64,000 nt of DNA, taken from positions 1 to 64,000 of the forward strand of contig JBBRYF010000011.1 of NCBI GenBank assembly GCA_038237925.1, in the 5' to 3' direction. A program made the position numbers and the translations under genes. Positions 35,399 to 43,713 of the stretch are shown in pieces; position 1 is the stretch's first letter, and each line of letters begins with the position of its first letter. The notes under the pieces are model-generated. The model saw only the letters and a program-made list of their open reading frames with translations. It had not been told where the DNA came from and did not search any database. The DNA comes from AC-32 sp038237925. GTDB lineage: Bacteria; Actinomycetota; Thermoleophilia; Gaiellales; Gaiellaceae.

Positions 35399-35914
35399 GT
35401 GATCGTGAGACCGCAGCGGAGCGAAGACTACGAGGCGGTTAGGCACATCTACACCGAGGCGTTTCGGCGGCCTGAGAACCCTGACTCGGTCCCGGCTGAG
35501 GTCCCGCTGTTCGAGGCGCTGTGGGAGGCGGGCGACGCCCTTCCCGAGTTCTCGTTCACGGCGCAAACCGAGAGCGGGGCGGTCGGGCACGTCACGGCAA
35601 GCAAGGCGACCGTCGCCACCGACTCAGTTGTTGCCGTAGGACCGATCGGCGTCCTTCCGGAACATCAAGGCATGGGCATCGGGAGCGCCCTGATGGACGC
35701 GCTTCTCACCGCTGCTGACGTCGGGCATGTGCCACTGATCGTTTTGCTCGGCTCACCGCAGTACTACAGCCGCTTCGGGTTCCGTCCCGCAGAGCAGCTG
35801 GGCGTGACACCTCCGGAAGCAGGATGGGGAGATGCCTTCCAAGCTCGACCTCTGACCGCCTACACATCACTCGTCGCTGGACCGTTTCAGTACGCGCCGG
35901 CCTTCTCACCCTAG
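35399..35914 (+). CDS. YhbS-like GNAT acetyltransferase
   Basis: A 171-aa protein with N-terminal IVRPQRSEDYEAVRHIYTEAF and the acetyl-CoA loop VLPEHQGMGIGSALMDA. It continues with the YhbS-type LLGSPQYYSRFGFRPAEQLG. Motif spacing matches predicted acetyltransferases of that family, whose substrates are mostly unknown. GTG start at 35399. Its stop lies ten bases before a dispersed-repeat copy. Confidence 0.87.
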   Translation: MIVRPQRSEDYEAVRHIYTEAFRRPENPDSVPAEVPLFEALWEAGDALPEFSFTAQTESGAVGHVTASKATVATDSVVAVGPIGVLPEHQGMGIGSALMDALLTAADVGHVPLIVLLGSPQYYSRFGFRPAEQLGVTPPEAGWGDAFQARPLTAYTSLVAGPFQYAPAFSP

Positions 35915-35923
35915 GCGCCTCCG

Positions 35924-35955
35924 GGGGTCATTCCGGAACACTGGCCCAGGCGAGG
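35924..35955 (+). repeat. Dispersed ATTCCGGAACACTGGCC-type repeat, copy 5
   Basis: GGGGTCATTCCGGAACACTG followed by GCCCAGGCGAGG. This is a consensus copy. A partial echo (GTCATTCCGGGACGCG) follows at about 35982. It lies directly after the acetyltransferase stop codon. Confidence 0.7.
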
Positions 35956-36207
35956 CTTACACCGATCGGTCTGAGGCTTGGCGTCATTCCGGGACGCGAC
36001 GCGTCGTTCGACGCACCGGACGAAAGGGCGGCTCGACGCGATCGCTCGCATCTGAGTCGGCGAACGGTACAAATTCCGCCGTGGATCCGGCGACGAGATA
36101 GCGGTCAGACGCGGCGACCGCCGCGCGTGATTGGCGCAGGCGCCGACGCTGCTTTCGAGGCGGCCTCGGATGCTGCGTGCCCCCGCTACGACTTGGAGGT
36201 ACACGGA

Positions 36208-36672
36208 ATGATTCGTCAGAACCTGCTCTCCGACGCATGGGATGGAGAGAACGAAGAAGCCGGGACTCGGCATCGGATCTTCTGGCGGCCGGACGACGCC
36301 AGGATGGGAGCAACGCTGTACGAACTGGCCCCGGACGCGCCTGAGATGCGGGTGCATATGCACTTCGGAGCCGAAGAGATGTTCTTCGTCCTGAGCGGTC
36401 GTCCCGTCTTCCGGAACCAACACGGCGAAGAGGAATTAGCCCCGGGTGACTTCGTCTTCTGTCCTGAGGGACGTGCCGGACTACACACGTTTAGTAACCC
36501 CACCGAAGAACCCGCTCAGATACTCGCGATCAGTGCCGGGAGCTTCCCGGACGTCGTCGCCTACCCTGAACACGGATATGCATGGGTGGCGACTCGCGAT
36601 CCCGATCCCGAGCTACTCGCGAGAGGCGGCGACCCCGGCATCATCGCTCGGTTCGAGATCCCGATCGAGTAA
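36208..36672 (+). CDS. Cupin-domain protein
   Basis: A 154-aa single-cupin protein. Cupin motif 1 is MRVHMHFGAEEMFFVLSGRP, with metal ligands His-x-His and Glu; motif 2 is PGDFVFCPEGRAGLHTFSN with the last His. ATG at 36208 lies behind GGAGG with good spacing; a much longer upstream open frame lacks coding character. Cupins of this size are often metal-dependent isomerases or sensors, but the function here is unknown. A perfect 15-bp palindrome follows 32 bp after the stop. Confidence 0.82.
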   Translation: MIRQNLLSDAWDGENEEAGTRHRIFWRPDDARMGATLYELAPDAPEMRVHMHFGAEEMFFVLSGRPVFRNQHGEEELAPGDFVFCPEGRAGLHTFSNPTEEPAQILAISAGSFPDVVAYPEHGYAWVATRDPDPELLARGGDPGIIARFEIPIE

Positions 36673-36704
36673 TCGCTCGGCCGTATCGCCCCATCGCCAG
36701 AGCC

Positions 36705-36734
36705 GAAGAGGCCGCTCTCGAGAGCGGCCTCTTC
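36705..36734 (+). terminator. Perfect 15-bp palindrome after the cupin gene
   Basis: GAAGAGGCCGCTCTC is followed directly by its exact reverse complement. The stem is very stable and sits 32 bp after the cupin stop, but there is no T-run, so it would be a non-canonical (hairpin-only) terminator or an mRNA end-stabilising element. Confidence 0.55.
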
Positions 36735-36784
36735 GCTTACCCATCGGATTCAAACGAGGAACAAGCGGACTCGAACCTGGGCTC

Positions 36785-36816
36785 GGGTGACACTCCGGAA
36801 CGCTGGCCCAGGCAAG
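36785..36816 (+). repeat. Dispersed ATTCCGGAACACTGGCC-type repeat, copy 6
   Basis: GGGTGACACTCCGGAACGCT followed by GGCCCAGGCAAG. Three bases differ from the consensus core. It is the last copy on the right and lies close to the end of the EamA gene, marking the right edge of the repeat-rich stretch. Confidence 0.6.
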
Positions 36817-36855
36817 CGTCGTCTCTCTCGGTGGAGGCGGGCTTCGCCGGGAGTC

Positions 36856-37782
36856 TCAGCTGTGCCGGGAGGGGGGCGAGCGGGTTTCCCCCATGAAGCG
36901 AGCGCGCCGTAGGCGCGCGAAGCGCACGCCGCCGCTGCCAAAGGCGACGCCGCCGAGGATCAGCGCGAGGCCGCCGAACGCCGCCGCGCCGAAGCGCTCG
37001 CCGAGGAAGATCGCGCCGTAGCCAAGCGCGATCGGCGGGATCAGGTACGTGACGAGCGAGGCATAAGCAGCACCCGCGCCGGTGATCAGGCCGAAGAAGA
37101 GCAGGTAGGCGAGCGCAGTCCCGGGGATGCCGAGGGCGAGGACCGAGCCGATCGTCTTCCAGCCGGGCATGTGTCCCGGCGCCTCGGCGACGCCGACCGG
37201 CAAGGCGACGAGGGTCGCGATCACCGTGGATGCAAAGGCCACCACGATCGGCCGCACCGGCTTCAGGTAGCGGCCGGTCATCAGTCCGCCGACGCCGTAG
37301 CAGAAGGCCATCCCGACGACGGCGAGCGCGCCGAGCACCTTGCCCTGCGGCTGGGCGCCGACGAGCAACGCGACCCCGACGAAGCCGACGACGACCCCCA
37401 GCAGGCGCACGCCGGTCACGCGCACCTCGCGGAAGGCGACGAACGCGATCACCGCATTGAAGATCGGGACGGACGCCTGGATGATCGAGGCGAGCCCGGA
37501 GTCGATCCGCGTCTCGCCCCACGAGAGCAGCCAGAACGGGATCGCCGTGTTCACGAGCGCGACGGCGATCAGCCACCACGCGTTCTCGCGCAGCTGCTGC
37601 AGCGTGTCCCTCGTGCCGACGACGAACGGCACGAGCAGTCCCAGGGTCAGCGCGGCAAGCCCGAGCCGCCCCGTGATCAGCGTCGCCGGGGTCAGCTCGC
37701 GCACCGCCACCTTGATGAAGAGGAACGACGCGCCCCACAGCAGCGCAAGCCCGATCAGCATCGAGAGATGGCGACGGTTCAT
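36856..37782 (-). CDS. EamA/DMT family transporter
   Basis: A 308-aa, ten-helix transporter with the two EamA repeats: GLALLWGASFLFIKVAVREL at the start and a second repeat beginning near VLGALAVVGMAFCYGVGG. It is paralogous to the protein at 26701-27609 (shared WGETRIDSG-like and SLVTYL segments). Substrate unknown, likely a metabolite exporter. ATG at 37782. Its promoter side faces purL, with a two-hairpin repeat element in between. Confidence 0.87.
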   Translation of the reverse strand: MNRRHLSMLIGLALLWGASFLFIKVAVRELTPATLITGRLGLAALTLGLLVPFVVGTRDTLQQLRENAWWLIAVALVNTAIPFWLLSWGETRIDSGLASIIQASVPIFNAVIAFVAFREVRVTGVRLLGVVVGFVGVALLVGAQPQGKVLGALAVVGMAFCYGVGGLMTGRYLKPVRPIVVAFASTVIATLVALPVGVAEAPGHMPGWKTIGSVLALGIPGTALAYLLFFGLITGAGAAYASLVTYLIPPIALGYGAIFLGERFGAAAFGGLALILGGVAFGSGGVRFARLRRARFMGETRSPPSRHS

Positions 37783-37811
37783 TCCTAGAGCGGTTGGTTT
37801 GACGTCATTTG

Positions 37812-37889
37812 GGCCGACCGGTCAGTGCAGACGGACGCACGAGCAAAGCTCGCACGTCCTGGTGTCGGCATCGCAAGCGATGCCTTAGC
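37812..37889 (+). repeat. CTTAG two-hairpin repeat element, copy 4
   Basis: Starts CCGACCGGTCAGTGCAGACG, like the 9156 copy. It has a stem around an AAA loop (GAGC AAA GCTC core) and then GGCATCGC-AA-GCGATGCC at 37867-37884, ending CTTAG. Relative to the 9156 copy, both stems show compensatory changes (GGGC/GCCC to GAGC/GCTC; CC/GG to TC/GA). It lies 28 bp before the purL start. Confidence 0.8.
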
Positions 37890-37916
37890 AAACGGCGTCT
37901 GGACGCGTCCTGTGAG

Positions 37917-39800
37917 GTGAATAGACTCGACTCTCTGACGAGGGTCTCTGAACAGTCGCTCCACCGCGCGCTCGGGCTGACCAACTCCGAGTACTCGCGC
38001 ATCGGCGAGCTGCTCGGGCGCGAGCCCAACCACTTCGAGCTCGCGGTCTTCTCGCTGCTCTGGTCGGAGCACTGCGGGTACAAGCACTCGGCGCGGCTGC
38101 TGAAGCGGCTGCCCTCCGCGGGCGAGCGGGTTGTGCAGGGGCCTGGCGAGAACGCCGGCGTGATCGACCTCGGCGAGGGCGAGGCTGTCGCGTTCAAGGT
38201 CGAGTCACACAACCATCCATCCGCGGTCGAGCCGTTCCAGGGTGCGGCCACGGGGGTCGGCGGGATCCTGCGTGACATCGTCGCGATGGGCGCGCGCCCC
38301 GTGGCGCTGCTCGACGGGCTGCGCTTCGGCGCGCCCGACTGGAGCTTCCGCCGCGCCGTCGCCGGGATCGGCCACTACGGCAACTGCGTCGGCGTGCCGA
38401 CGGTCGGCGGCGAGACGGTCTTCGACGAGGCGTACGCGGGGAACTGCCTCGTCAATGCGATGTGCGTCGGCCTCCTGCCACGCATACGCGTTCTGGGATC
38501 TCGCGCCACCGGCCCCGGAAACGTGATTCTCTTGTATGGCGCCACCACCGGCCGCGACGGGATCGGCGGCGCCTCGGTGCTCGCGAGCCAGGAGCTCGGC
38601 GAGGGATCCGAGGAGAAGCGGCCCTCCGTGCAGGTCGGTGACCCGTTCACCGGCAAGAAGCTGATCGAGGCCTCTCTGGAACTCGTCGAGGCCGGGCTCG
38701 TCGAATCGCTGCAGGACTGCGGCGCCGCCGGGCTCGCGTCCTCGCTCGCCGAGATGGCGCGCGACGGGGCCGGCGTCGGCGTCCACCTCGACCGCGTCCC
38801 GCTGCGCGAGGAGGGGATGGAGCCGTGGGAGATCATGATCTCGGAGAGCCAGGAGCGGATGGTCGCGGTCGTCCGGCCCGAGCGGCTCGCCGAGGTCGAG
38901 GCCTTGCTCGAGCGCTGGGAGCTCCACCACTCGGCGATCGGCGAGGTGACCGGCACCGAGGAGCTGCGCGCCTTCTTCGACGACGAGGTCGTCGGCGAGA
39001 TCCCCGCTGCCTTCCTCACCGACGAATGCCCGCGCTACGAGGTCGACCGGCTGGAGGTGGCGCGGCCGCGCGCCGAGGTCGACCCGGTCAATCTCGAGCC
39101 GAAGGGCTGGATCTACGAGCAGTACGACCAGCTCGTCCTCTCGCGCACGGTGCGGCGGCCGGGGCTCGACGCGGCCGTGCTGCAGCTGCGGCCCTCGTGG
39201 CGCGGGCTCGCGGTCTCGCTCGACGGGCCGCCGCTCGGCGAGCGCGAGCCGCGGGCGGCGGGCAGGCAGGCCGTGCTCGACGCGGCGCGCAACGTGGCCT
39301 GCGCCGGCGGCGAGCCGCTCGCGCTGACGGACTGCCTCAACTTCGGCAACCCCGAGAAGCCGGAGATCGGCTGGGAGCTCGCGGAGGCGATCGACGGGAT
39401 CGCGGAAGCGGCGAACGCGCTCGGGATTCCGGTCGTCTCGGGCAACGTCTCGCTCTACAACGAGACCGATGGGCGCGCGATTCCGCCGACGCCCGTGGTC
39501 GGTTGCGTGGGTCTGATTCCGGACGTGCGCGAGGTCCCGCGCGGCTGGCGGCCGGGCGACCGCGTGTGGCTGGCCGAAGGTGACGAGATTCAGCTGATCG
39601 GGTGGCTGTGGCGCAACGCGTCGAATCTCTCGCTCGCCCACGACGTGAGCGACGGTGGCCTCGCGCTCGCGCTCGCCGAGGCCTCGGCGTTCAGCGGGCA
39701 CGAGTTCAGCGCGGACGCGGAGGCGCCGTACAGCTCGGTCGTCCTCGCCGGCCCGAAGCCGGACTGGCCGAATGTGCGCGAGCTCGGGACGGTGCGCTGA
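37917..39800 (+). CDS. purL: FGAM synthase large subunit PurL (short form)
   Basis: A 627-aa ATP-dependent amidotransferase that works with PurS and PurQ. Signatures include LLWSEHCGYKHSARLLK, KVESHNHPSAVEPFQGAATG, LQDCGAAGLASSLAEMA, LTDCLNFGNPEKPE and LAHDVSDGGLALALAEAS. The bacterial small PurL is normally about 740 aa; here the last domain is compressed and ends soon after the SDGG motif. GTG at 37917 was chosen for a normal N-terminus. The stop overlaps the purF ATG. Confidence 0.93.
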   Translation: MNRLDSLTRVSEQSLHRALGLTNSEYSRIGELLGREPNHFELAVFSLLWSEHCGYKHSARLLKRLPSAGERVVQGPGENAGVIDLGEGEAVAFKVESHNHPSAVEPFQGAATGVGGILRDIVAMGARPVALLDGLRFGAPDWSFRRAVAGIGHYGNCVGVPTVGGETVFDEAYAGNCLVNAMCVGLLPRIRVLGSRATGPGNVILLYGATTGRDGIGGASVLASQELGEGSEEKRPSVQVGDPFTGKKLIEASLELVEAGLVESLQDCGAAGLASSLAEMARDGAGVGVHLDRVPLREEGMEPWEIMISESQERMVAVVRPERLAEVEALLERWELHHSAIGEVTGTEELRAFFDDEVVGEIPAAFLTDECPRYEVDRLEVARPRAEVDPVNLEPKGWIYEQYDQLVLSRTVRRPGLDAAVLQLRPSWRGLAVSLDGPPLGEREPRAAGRQAVLDAARNVACAGGEPLALTDCLNFGNPEKPEIGWELAEAIDGIAEAANALGIPVVSGNVSLYNETDGRAIPPTPVVGCVGLIPDVREVPRGWRPGDRVWLAEGDEIQLIGWLWRNASNLSLAHDVSDGGLALALAEASAFSGHEFSADAEAPYSSVVLAGPKPDWPNVRELGTVR

Positions 39801-41182
39801 TGTGCGGCGTCTTCGGCATCCGCGCACCGGAGCGGGACGTCGCGCGCGTGACCTACTTCGGGCTCTTCGCACTCCAGCACCGCGGCCAGGAGTCGGCCGG
39901 AATTGCCGTCTCCGACCAGGGCCGCCTGACCGTCCTGCGCGACATGGGCCTCGTCACGCAGGTCTTCGACGAGCAGAAGCTACACGGCCTCCACGGCGAC
40001 ACAGCGATCGGCCACACGCGCTACTCGACCACCGGCTCGACGCACTGGGCCAACGCGCAGCCCCTGATCCAGCGCGGGCGCGGGCGGACGGTCGCGCTCG
40101 GGCACAACGGCAACCTGGTGAACGCGGCCGAACTGCGCGACGCGCTCGCCGACGACGGGGTGACGCTCGCCACGACCTCCGACACCGAGGTGATCGCCGC
40201 GCTCGTCGCAAACGGCGAGGCACCGCTCGAGGACGCCATCGCGGCCGCGATGGCGCGGCTCGAGGGCGCGTTCTCGGTGGTCGCACTTTCCGAGGGGACG
40301 CTGATCGGCTTCCGCGACCGCCACGGCTTCCGGCCGCTCTGCCTCGGCCGCGGCGAGCACGGCGAGTGGATCCTCGCCTCGGAGACCTGTGCGCTCGACC
40401 TCGTCGGCGCAGAGCTCGAGCGCGAGCTGGCGCCCGGCGAGCTCGTCCTGATCGACGAGGACGGCGTCCGCACCCGGCAAGCGGTCGAGCCGGCCGAGCA
40501 CGGCTCGCTCTGCATCTTCGAGTTCTTCTATCTCGCGCGCCCGGACACACGGCTCGACGGCGTCGAGGTGCACGGAGCACGCGTCCGGATGGGCGAGCGG
40601 CTCGCTGCCGAGGCGCCGGTCGAGGCCGACCTCGTGCTGCCGATCCCGGACTCGGGCACTCCGGCCGCGATCGGGTTCTCGCGCGCGAGCGGGATCCCGT
40701 TCTCGGAGGGCCTGATCAAGAACCGCTACGTCGGCCGCACGTTCATCCAGCCCGACCAGGGCCTGCGCGAGCAGGGCGTGAAGCTGAAGTTCAACCCGCT
40801 CGGGGAGGTCGCAGGCAAGCGCGTGGTGGTCGTCGACGACTCGATCGTCCGCGGCAACACGACGCGCAAGATCGTCCAGATGCTGTTCGAGGCCGGAGCC
40901 GCCGAGGTGCACGTGCGTGTCTCGGCGCCGCCGGTGATCGGCCAGTGCTTCTACGGCATCGACCTCGCCGAGGAGGACGAGCTGATCGCGAGCAACCGCT
41001 CGGTGGAGGAGGTGCGCAAGCACATCGGCGCCACCTCGCTCGCCTACATCTCGCTCGAGGGACTGCAGGAGTCGACCCTGCGGCCGGCCTCGGAGCTCTG
41101 TCGCGCCTGCCTCACGCGGGACTACCCGACGGCGGTCCCGCGTGAGGGCGCGAAGCTCAGGTTCGAGCCGGCTAGGGCCTAA
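39800..41182 (+). CDS. purF: Amidophosphoribosyltransferase
   Basis: A 460-aa enzyme that makes phosphoribosylamine from PRPP and glutamine, the first step of the pathway. The N-terminal nucleophile Cys follows the initiator Met (MCGVFGI). Other motifs are LQHRGQESAGIAV, GHTRYSTTGS, the PRPP loop VVVVDDSIVRGNTTRK, and cysteines in the C-terminal part typical of the Fe-S type (PVIGQCFYGID, SELCRACL). ATG at 39800 overlaps purL. The TAA stop is shared with a repeat element. Confidence 0.97.
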   Translation: MCGVFGIRAPERDVARVTYFGLFALQHRGQESAGIAVSDQGRLTVLRDMGLVTQVFDEQKLHGLHGDTAIGHTRYSTTGSTHWANAQPLIQRGRGRTVALGHNGNLVNAAELRDALADDGVTLATTSDTEVIAALVANGEAPLEDAIAAAMARLEGAFSVVALSEGTLIGFRDRHGFRPLCLGRGEHGEWILASETCALDLVGAELERELAPGELVLIDEDGVRTRQAVEPAEHGSLCIFEFFYLARPDTRLDGVEVHGARVRMGERLAAEAPVEADLVLPIPDSGTPAAIGFSRASGIPFSEGLIKNRYVGRTFIQPDQGLREQGVKLKFNPLGEVAGKRVVVVDDSIVRGNTTRKIVQMLFEAGAAEVHVRVSAPPVIGQCFYGIDLAEEDELIASNRSVEEVRKHIGATSLAYISLEGLQESTLRPASELCRACLTRDYPTAVPREGAKLRFEPARA

Positions 41183-41240
41183 GGCGTTCGCTTGCGACGC
41201 CGACCAAAGAGGTCGGACCGGCTTTGCCGGTCCGACCGTC
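41179..41240 (-). repeat. CTTAG two-hairpin repeat element, copy 5 (inverted)
   Basis: On the minus strand this reads GGACGGTCGGACCGGC, loop AAA, GCCGGTCCGACC (perfect 12-bp stem), then GGCGTCGC-AA-GCGAACGCC and TTAG. The CTAAG end contains the purF stop codon TAA. It may form the 3' end of the purL-purF mRNA. Confidence 0.8.
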
Positions 41241-41245
41241 CTCAG

Positions 41246-41518
41246 CTACTGCTCGAGGACGCGGCTCGCCTTCGCGATGCCGCGGCTGACGAGATAGAAC
41301 GCAGTCAGAACCGTCGTCACGGTCACCCAGTACCGGGTGTCGACCGTCTTGGCGATGATCCAGATCAGGGTGAAGATGACCTCGATCACGAAGTAGAGCG
41401 CGAACTCCGCGTTGCCCGGGATCGGCATCCGGGCGCCCGAGGGGATACTCGGCATCCCCATCGTCGGGCGGGACGCGCCCGTGGTTCCGCCGGGCTGCTC
41501 CGGGGGAGTCGTCGACAT
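41246..41518 (-). CDS. Small two-helix membrane protein
   Basis: A 90-aa protein. The first 35 residues are Pro/Gly/Thr rich and unstructured. Two hydrophobic segments follow (FALYFVIEVIFTLIWIIA and WVTVTTVLTAFYLVSRG). ATG at 41518 has AGGAGAG before it. No known family is recognised; a membrane accessory role is possible. It is 17 bp upstream-adjacent to the VOC gene on the same strand. Confidence 0.6.
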   Translation of the reverse strand: MSTTPPEQPGGTTGASRPTMGMPSIPSGARMPIPGNAEFALYFVIEVIFTLIWIIAKTVDTRYWVTVTTVLTAFYLVSRGIAKASRVLEQ

Positions 41519-41534
41519 GCCAGCTCTCCTTTCT

Positions 41535-41945
41535 TCAGGCCGCTAGGCCAGGGACGTGCACGATTTCCAGCTTGATGCCGTCGGGATCGTAGAAGAACAC
41601 CGCGTAATACCCCGGCGTGTACCAATACTCCTCCGGGCCGCTCTCGATCTCGGCGCCCTGCGCTTGGAGCCACTCGGCCCGCTCGTTGACCGCGGCACGC
41701 GAGGCCGCGTCGAACGCGAGGTGGTGCAGGCCGACCCGGTAGCGGTCGTACGGGGCGTCGCTCTGGGTCTTGGCCTCGCGCAGGCCGAGCGAGCTGCCGG
41801 AGCCCGAGAGGTACCAGATCGTCTCGCCCCGTTCGCCCTCGACCTCGCCGATGCGGTGGTAGCCGAGCGGCGCGAGCAGCTCGCGGTAGAACGCCAGGCT
41901 GCGCTCGATCGAGGAGACGACGAGGTCGACGTGGTGGACGCCCAT
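41535..41945 (-). CDS. VOC-superfamily dioxygenase/glyoxalase-like protein
   Basis: A 136-aa single VOC module: MGVHHVDLVVSSIERSLAFY at the start with a first His ligand, LHHLAFDAASRAAVNERAEW with a second, and FYDPDGIKLEIVHVPG with the Glu. Full metal-ligand set present. The substrate is unknown. ATG start at 41945. It is transcribed away from the structured leader that precedes the next gene. Confidence 0.82.
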   Translation of the reverse strand: MGVHHVDLVVSSIERSLAFYRELLAPLGYHRIGEVEGERGETIWYLSGSGSSLGLREAKTQSDAPYDRYRVGLHHLAFDAASRAAVNERAEWLQAQGAEIESGPEEYWYTPGYYAVFFYDPDGIKLEIVHVPGLAA

Positions 41946-41999
41946 GTGCCGAGCGTTACGTTCCTCACTCCGGCTGGTCTTCCTGCACAATCGGGCCCC

Positions 42000-42163
42000 A
42001 GTGCCTCTTCCAGTGATGGTGCCCAGGTCCACGGTCGCTAGCACCAAGCCAGCGGCCGCACTCGTCCGCCGGCCAGGCCGGTTGCCTGGCCTAGGACGAG
42101 GGTGGGCGCCGGCGCAGCGTGATAGCGGGCGTGGGACGGGCAACCATCGCTGGAAGAGGCACT
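42000..42163 (+). ncRNA. Putative cis-regulatory leader RNA (candidate riboswitch), copy A
   Basis: A closing helix joins GTGCCTCTTCCAG (42001-42013) to CTGGAAGAGGCAC (42150-42162) and continues through TGATGGT/ACCATCG, GCCC/GGGC and GTCCACG/CGTGGGAC. Inside are a CTCGTCC/GGACGAG stem and an 8-bp GGCCAGGC/GCCTGGCC hairpin with loop CGGTT. The unpaired core CACCAAGCCAG is shared with the leader at 44244. The Shine-Dalgarno GGAAGAGG of the next ORF is in the closing stem. It matches no riboswitch class I can recognise. Confidence 0.72.
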
Positions 42164-42164
42164 A

Positions 42165-42776
42165 ATGGAGCTGTTCCATTACCACCTGGTCACGAGCAAC
42201 ATCCGTGAGGTCGAGGCGCGGTATCTCGCGCAGCTCGGCTTCCGGCTGGTGGCGCGGCACGGGCGGATCGGCGAGGACCAGGTGCACTACGAGGCGGGGG
42301 TCTCGTGGGAGGAGCTCGAGCGCACCGGCTTCCGCCACCGCCTCTCCGAGCTCGAGCGCGGCGCCGTGAACGTCGTGGTACAGTCGGGCCAGTGGCCGCT
42401 GCCGCGGGTCGACCACCTCGGCGTGGCGCTCGACGACGACGAGTTCCACCAGGTGCTCGAGCGGGCGACGCGGCTGCAGCTGCGCGTTCAGGAGTACCCG
42501 GGCCGGCGCACCTTCGTCGCCACGGACGCTGGCTACCGGCTCGAGGTCCACCCGCAACGGGACTGGATCGACGAGCTGCTCGGGAACGTCGACGAGCTGC
42601 GGCTGACCGAGCTCCACCTACGCGCCGACGACCCGGAGGCGAAGACCGAGGCGCTCAGCATGCTCCTGGACATCGACCAGTCGGATGGCCAGGTCGTCCT
42701 CGGCGACACCGCCGTACGGTTCCTGCCAGAAGGCCCGCGCGGGCGACCGGAGCTGTACGCCGAGGTCTTCGACTAG
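42165..42776 (+). CDS. VOC-like protein at the head of the purM-purN unit
   Basis: A 203-aa protein with weak two-module VOC character: FHYHLVTSNIREVEARYLAQ and LGFRLVARHGRIGED at the N-terminus, then PRVDHLGVALDDDEFHQVLE with a His and TFVATDAGYRLEVHPQRD in the middle. The C-terminal 60 residues are another partial module. ATG at 42165 is two bases after the leader's closing stem. It is 25 bp before purM on the same strand. A link with purine or folate chemistry is inferred from position only. Confidence 0.72.
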   Translation: MELFHYHLVTSNIREVEARYLAQLGFRLVARHGRIGEDQVHYEAGVSWEELERTGFRHRLSELERGAVNVVVQSGQWPLPRVDHLGVALDDDEFHQVLERATRLQLRVQEYPGRRTFVATDAGYRLEVHPQRDWIDELLGNVDELRLTELHLRADDPEAKTEALSMLLDIDQSDGQVVLGDTAVRFLPEGPRGRPELYAEVFD

Positions 42777-42801
42777 CCGCGCCGCCTTCTAGACTCGCCC
42801 G

Positions 42802-43713
42802 GTGAGCTCCGGGGGCAGGACCTACGAGGAGGCAGGGGTCTCGCTCGCTGCCGCCGACGAGGTGGTCGAGCGCCTGCGCGGCGCGGTCGAGTCGACCGGC
42901 GCGACCGGCTTCGGCGCCTTCGCCGGGCTCTACCCGCTCGACGAGCGGAAGCTGCTCGCGGCCTCGACCGACGGGGTCGGCTCGAAGCTCGTGCTCTCGC
43001 GGCGGGCCGGACGGCTGCGCGATGCGGGCCGCGACCTGGCTGCGCACTGCATCAACGACGTGCTCACGACCGGAGCCGAGCCGCTCTTCCTGATGGACTA
43101 CGTCGCTGCCCACGAGCTCGACCTCGCGCAGGTCGCCGAGCTCGTCGAGGGCGCGGCCGAGGTCTGCCGCGAGGCCGGCTGCGCACTGATCGGCGGCGAG
43201 ACCGCCGAGCTGCCGGGTGTGTACCGCGAGCACGAGCTCGACTTCGCCGGGACCTGCGTGGGGATCGTCGACCGGGAGCGGCTGATCGACGGCTCGCGCT
43301 GCGAGCCGGGAGACCTCGTGCTCGGCCTTCCCTCCTCCGGCCTGCACACCAACGGCTTCTCGCTCGTGCGCCGGCTCGTCGGCGAGGGCGACTTCGACGC
43401 CGACCTGCTGCTCGCGCCGCACCGACTCTACCGCGACGAGCTTCGAGCGCTGCGGGAGCGCACCGACGTGAAGGCGCTCGCTCACGTGACCGGCGGCGGG
43501 ATCCTCGGCAACCTCACGCGCGTGCTGCCCGACGGCGTCGCGGCGGAGATCAAGTGGGACTCGTGGGCGCGGCCGCCGGTCTTCGCCTGGCTTGACGAGC
43601 AGGGCGTCGACGAGGAGGAGCAGCGGCGAGTGTTCAACCTCGGGATCGGGATGTGCGCGGTCGCCCCCGAGGCCGACGCGGGCGCCGGAACCGTGATCGG
43701 GCGGCTTGCGTGA
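42802..43713 (+). CDS. purM: Phosphoribosylformylglycinamidine cyclo-ligase
   Basis: A 303-aa AIR synthetase. Signatures are YEEAGVSLAAADEVVERLRG, LAASTDGVGSKLVLS, HCINDVLTTGAEPLFLMDY, LIGGETAELPGVY and HVTGGGILGNLTRVLP. It is somewhat shorter than the usual 340 aa because the C-terminal region is trimmed. GTG start at 42802. The stop overlaps the purN GTG by 4 bp. It is under the control region that contains leader copy A. Confidence 0.95.
   Translation: MSSGGRTYEEAGVSLAAADEVVERLRGAVESTGATGFGAFAGLYPLDERKLLAASTDGVGSKLVLSRRAGRLRDAGRDLAAHCINDVLTTGAEPLFLMDYVAAHELDLAQVAELVEGAAEVCREAGCALIGGETAELPGVYREHELDFAGTCVGIVDRERLIDGSRCEPGDLVLGLPSSGLHTNGFSLVRRLVGEGDFDADLLLAPHRLYRDELRALRERTDVKALAHVTGGGILGNLTRVLPDGVAAEIKWDSWARPPVFAWLDEQGVDEEEQRRVFNLGIGMCAVAPEADAGAGTVIGRLA

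Noticed and set aside
35824..36207. Long N-terminal extension of the cupin gene
   Set aside because: It crosses a repeat copy and lacks coding character; the ATG at 36208 has a good GGAGG and gives the normal cupin length.
36737..36780. Possible tRNA T-arm (GGTTCGAGTCC on the minus strand)
   Set aside because: Flanking bases do not form the five-pair T-stem or any acceptor or anticodon stem.
32836..36816. CRISPR array
   Set aside because: Repeat spacing is 0.5-1.2 kb with genes in between, repeats are degenerate, and no cas genes are present.
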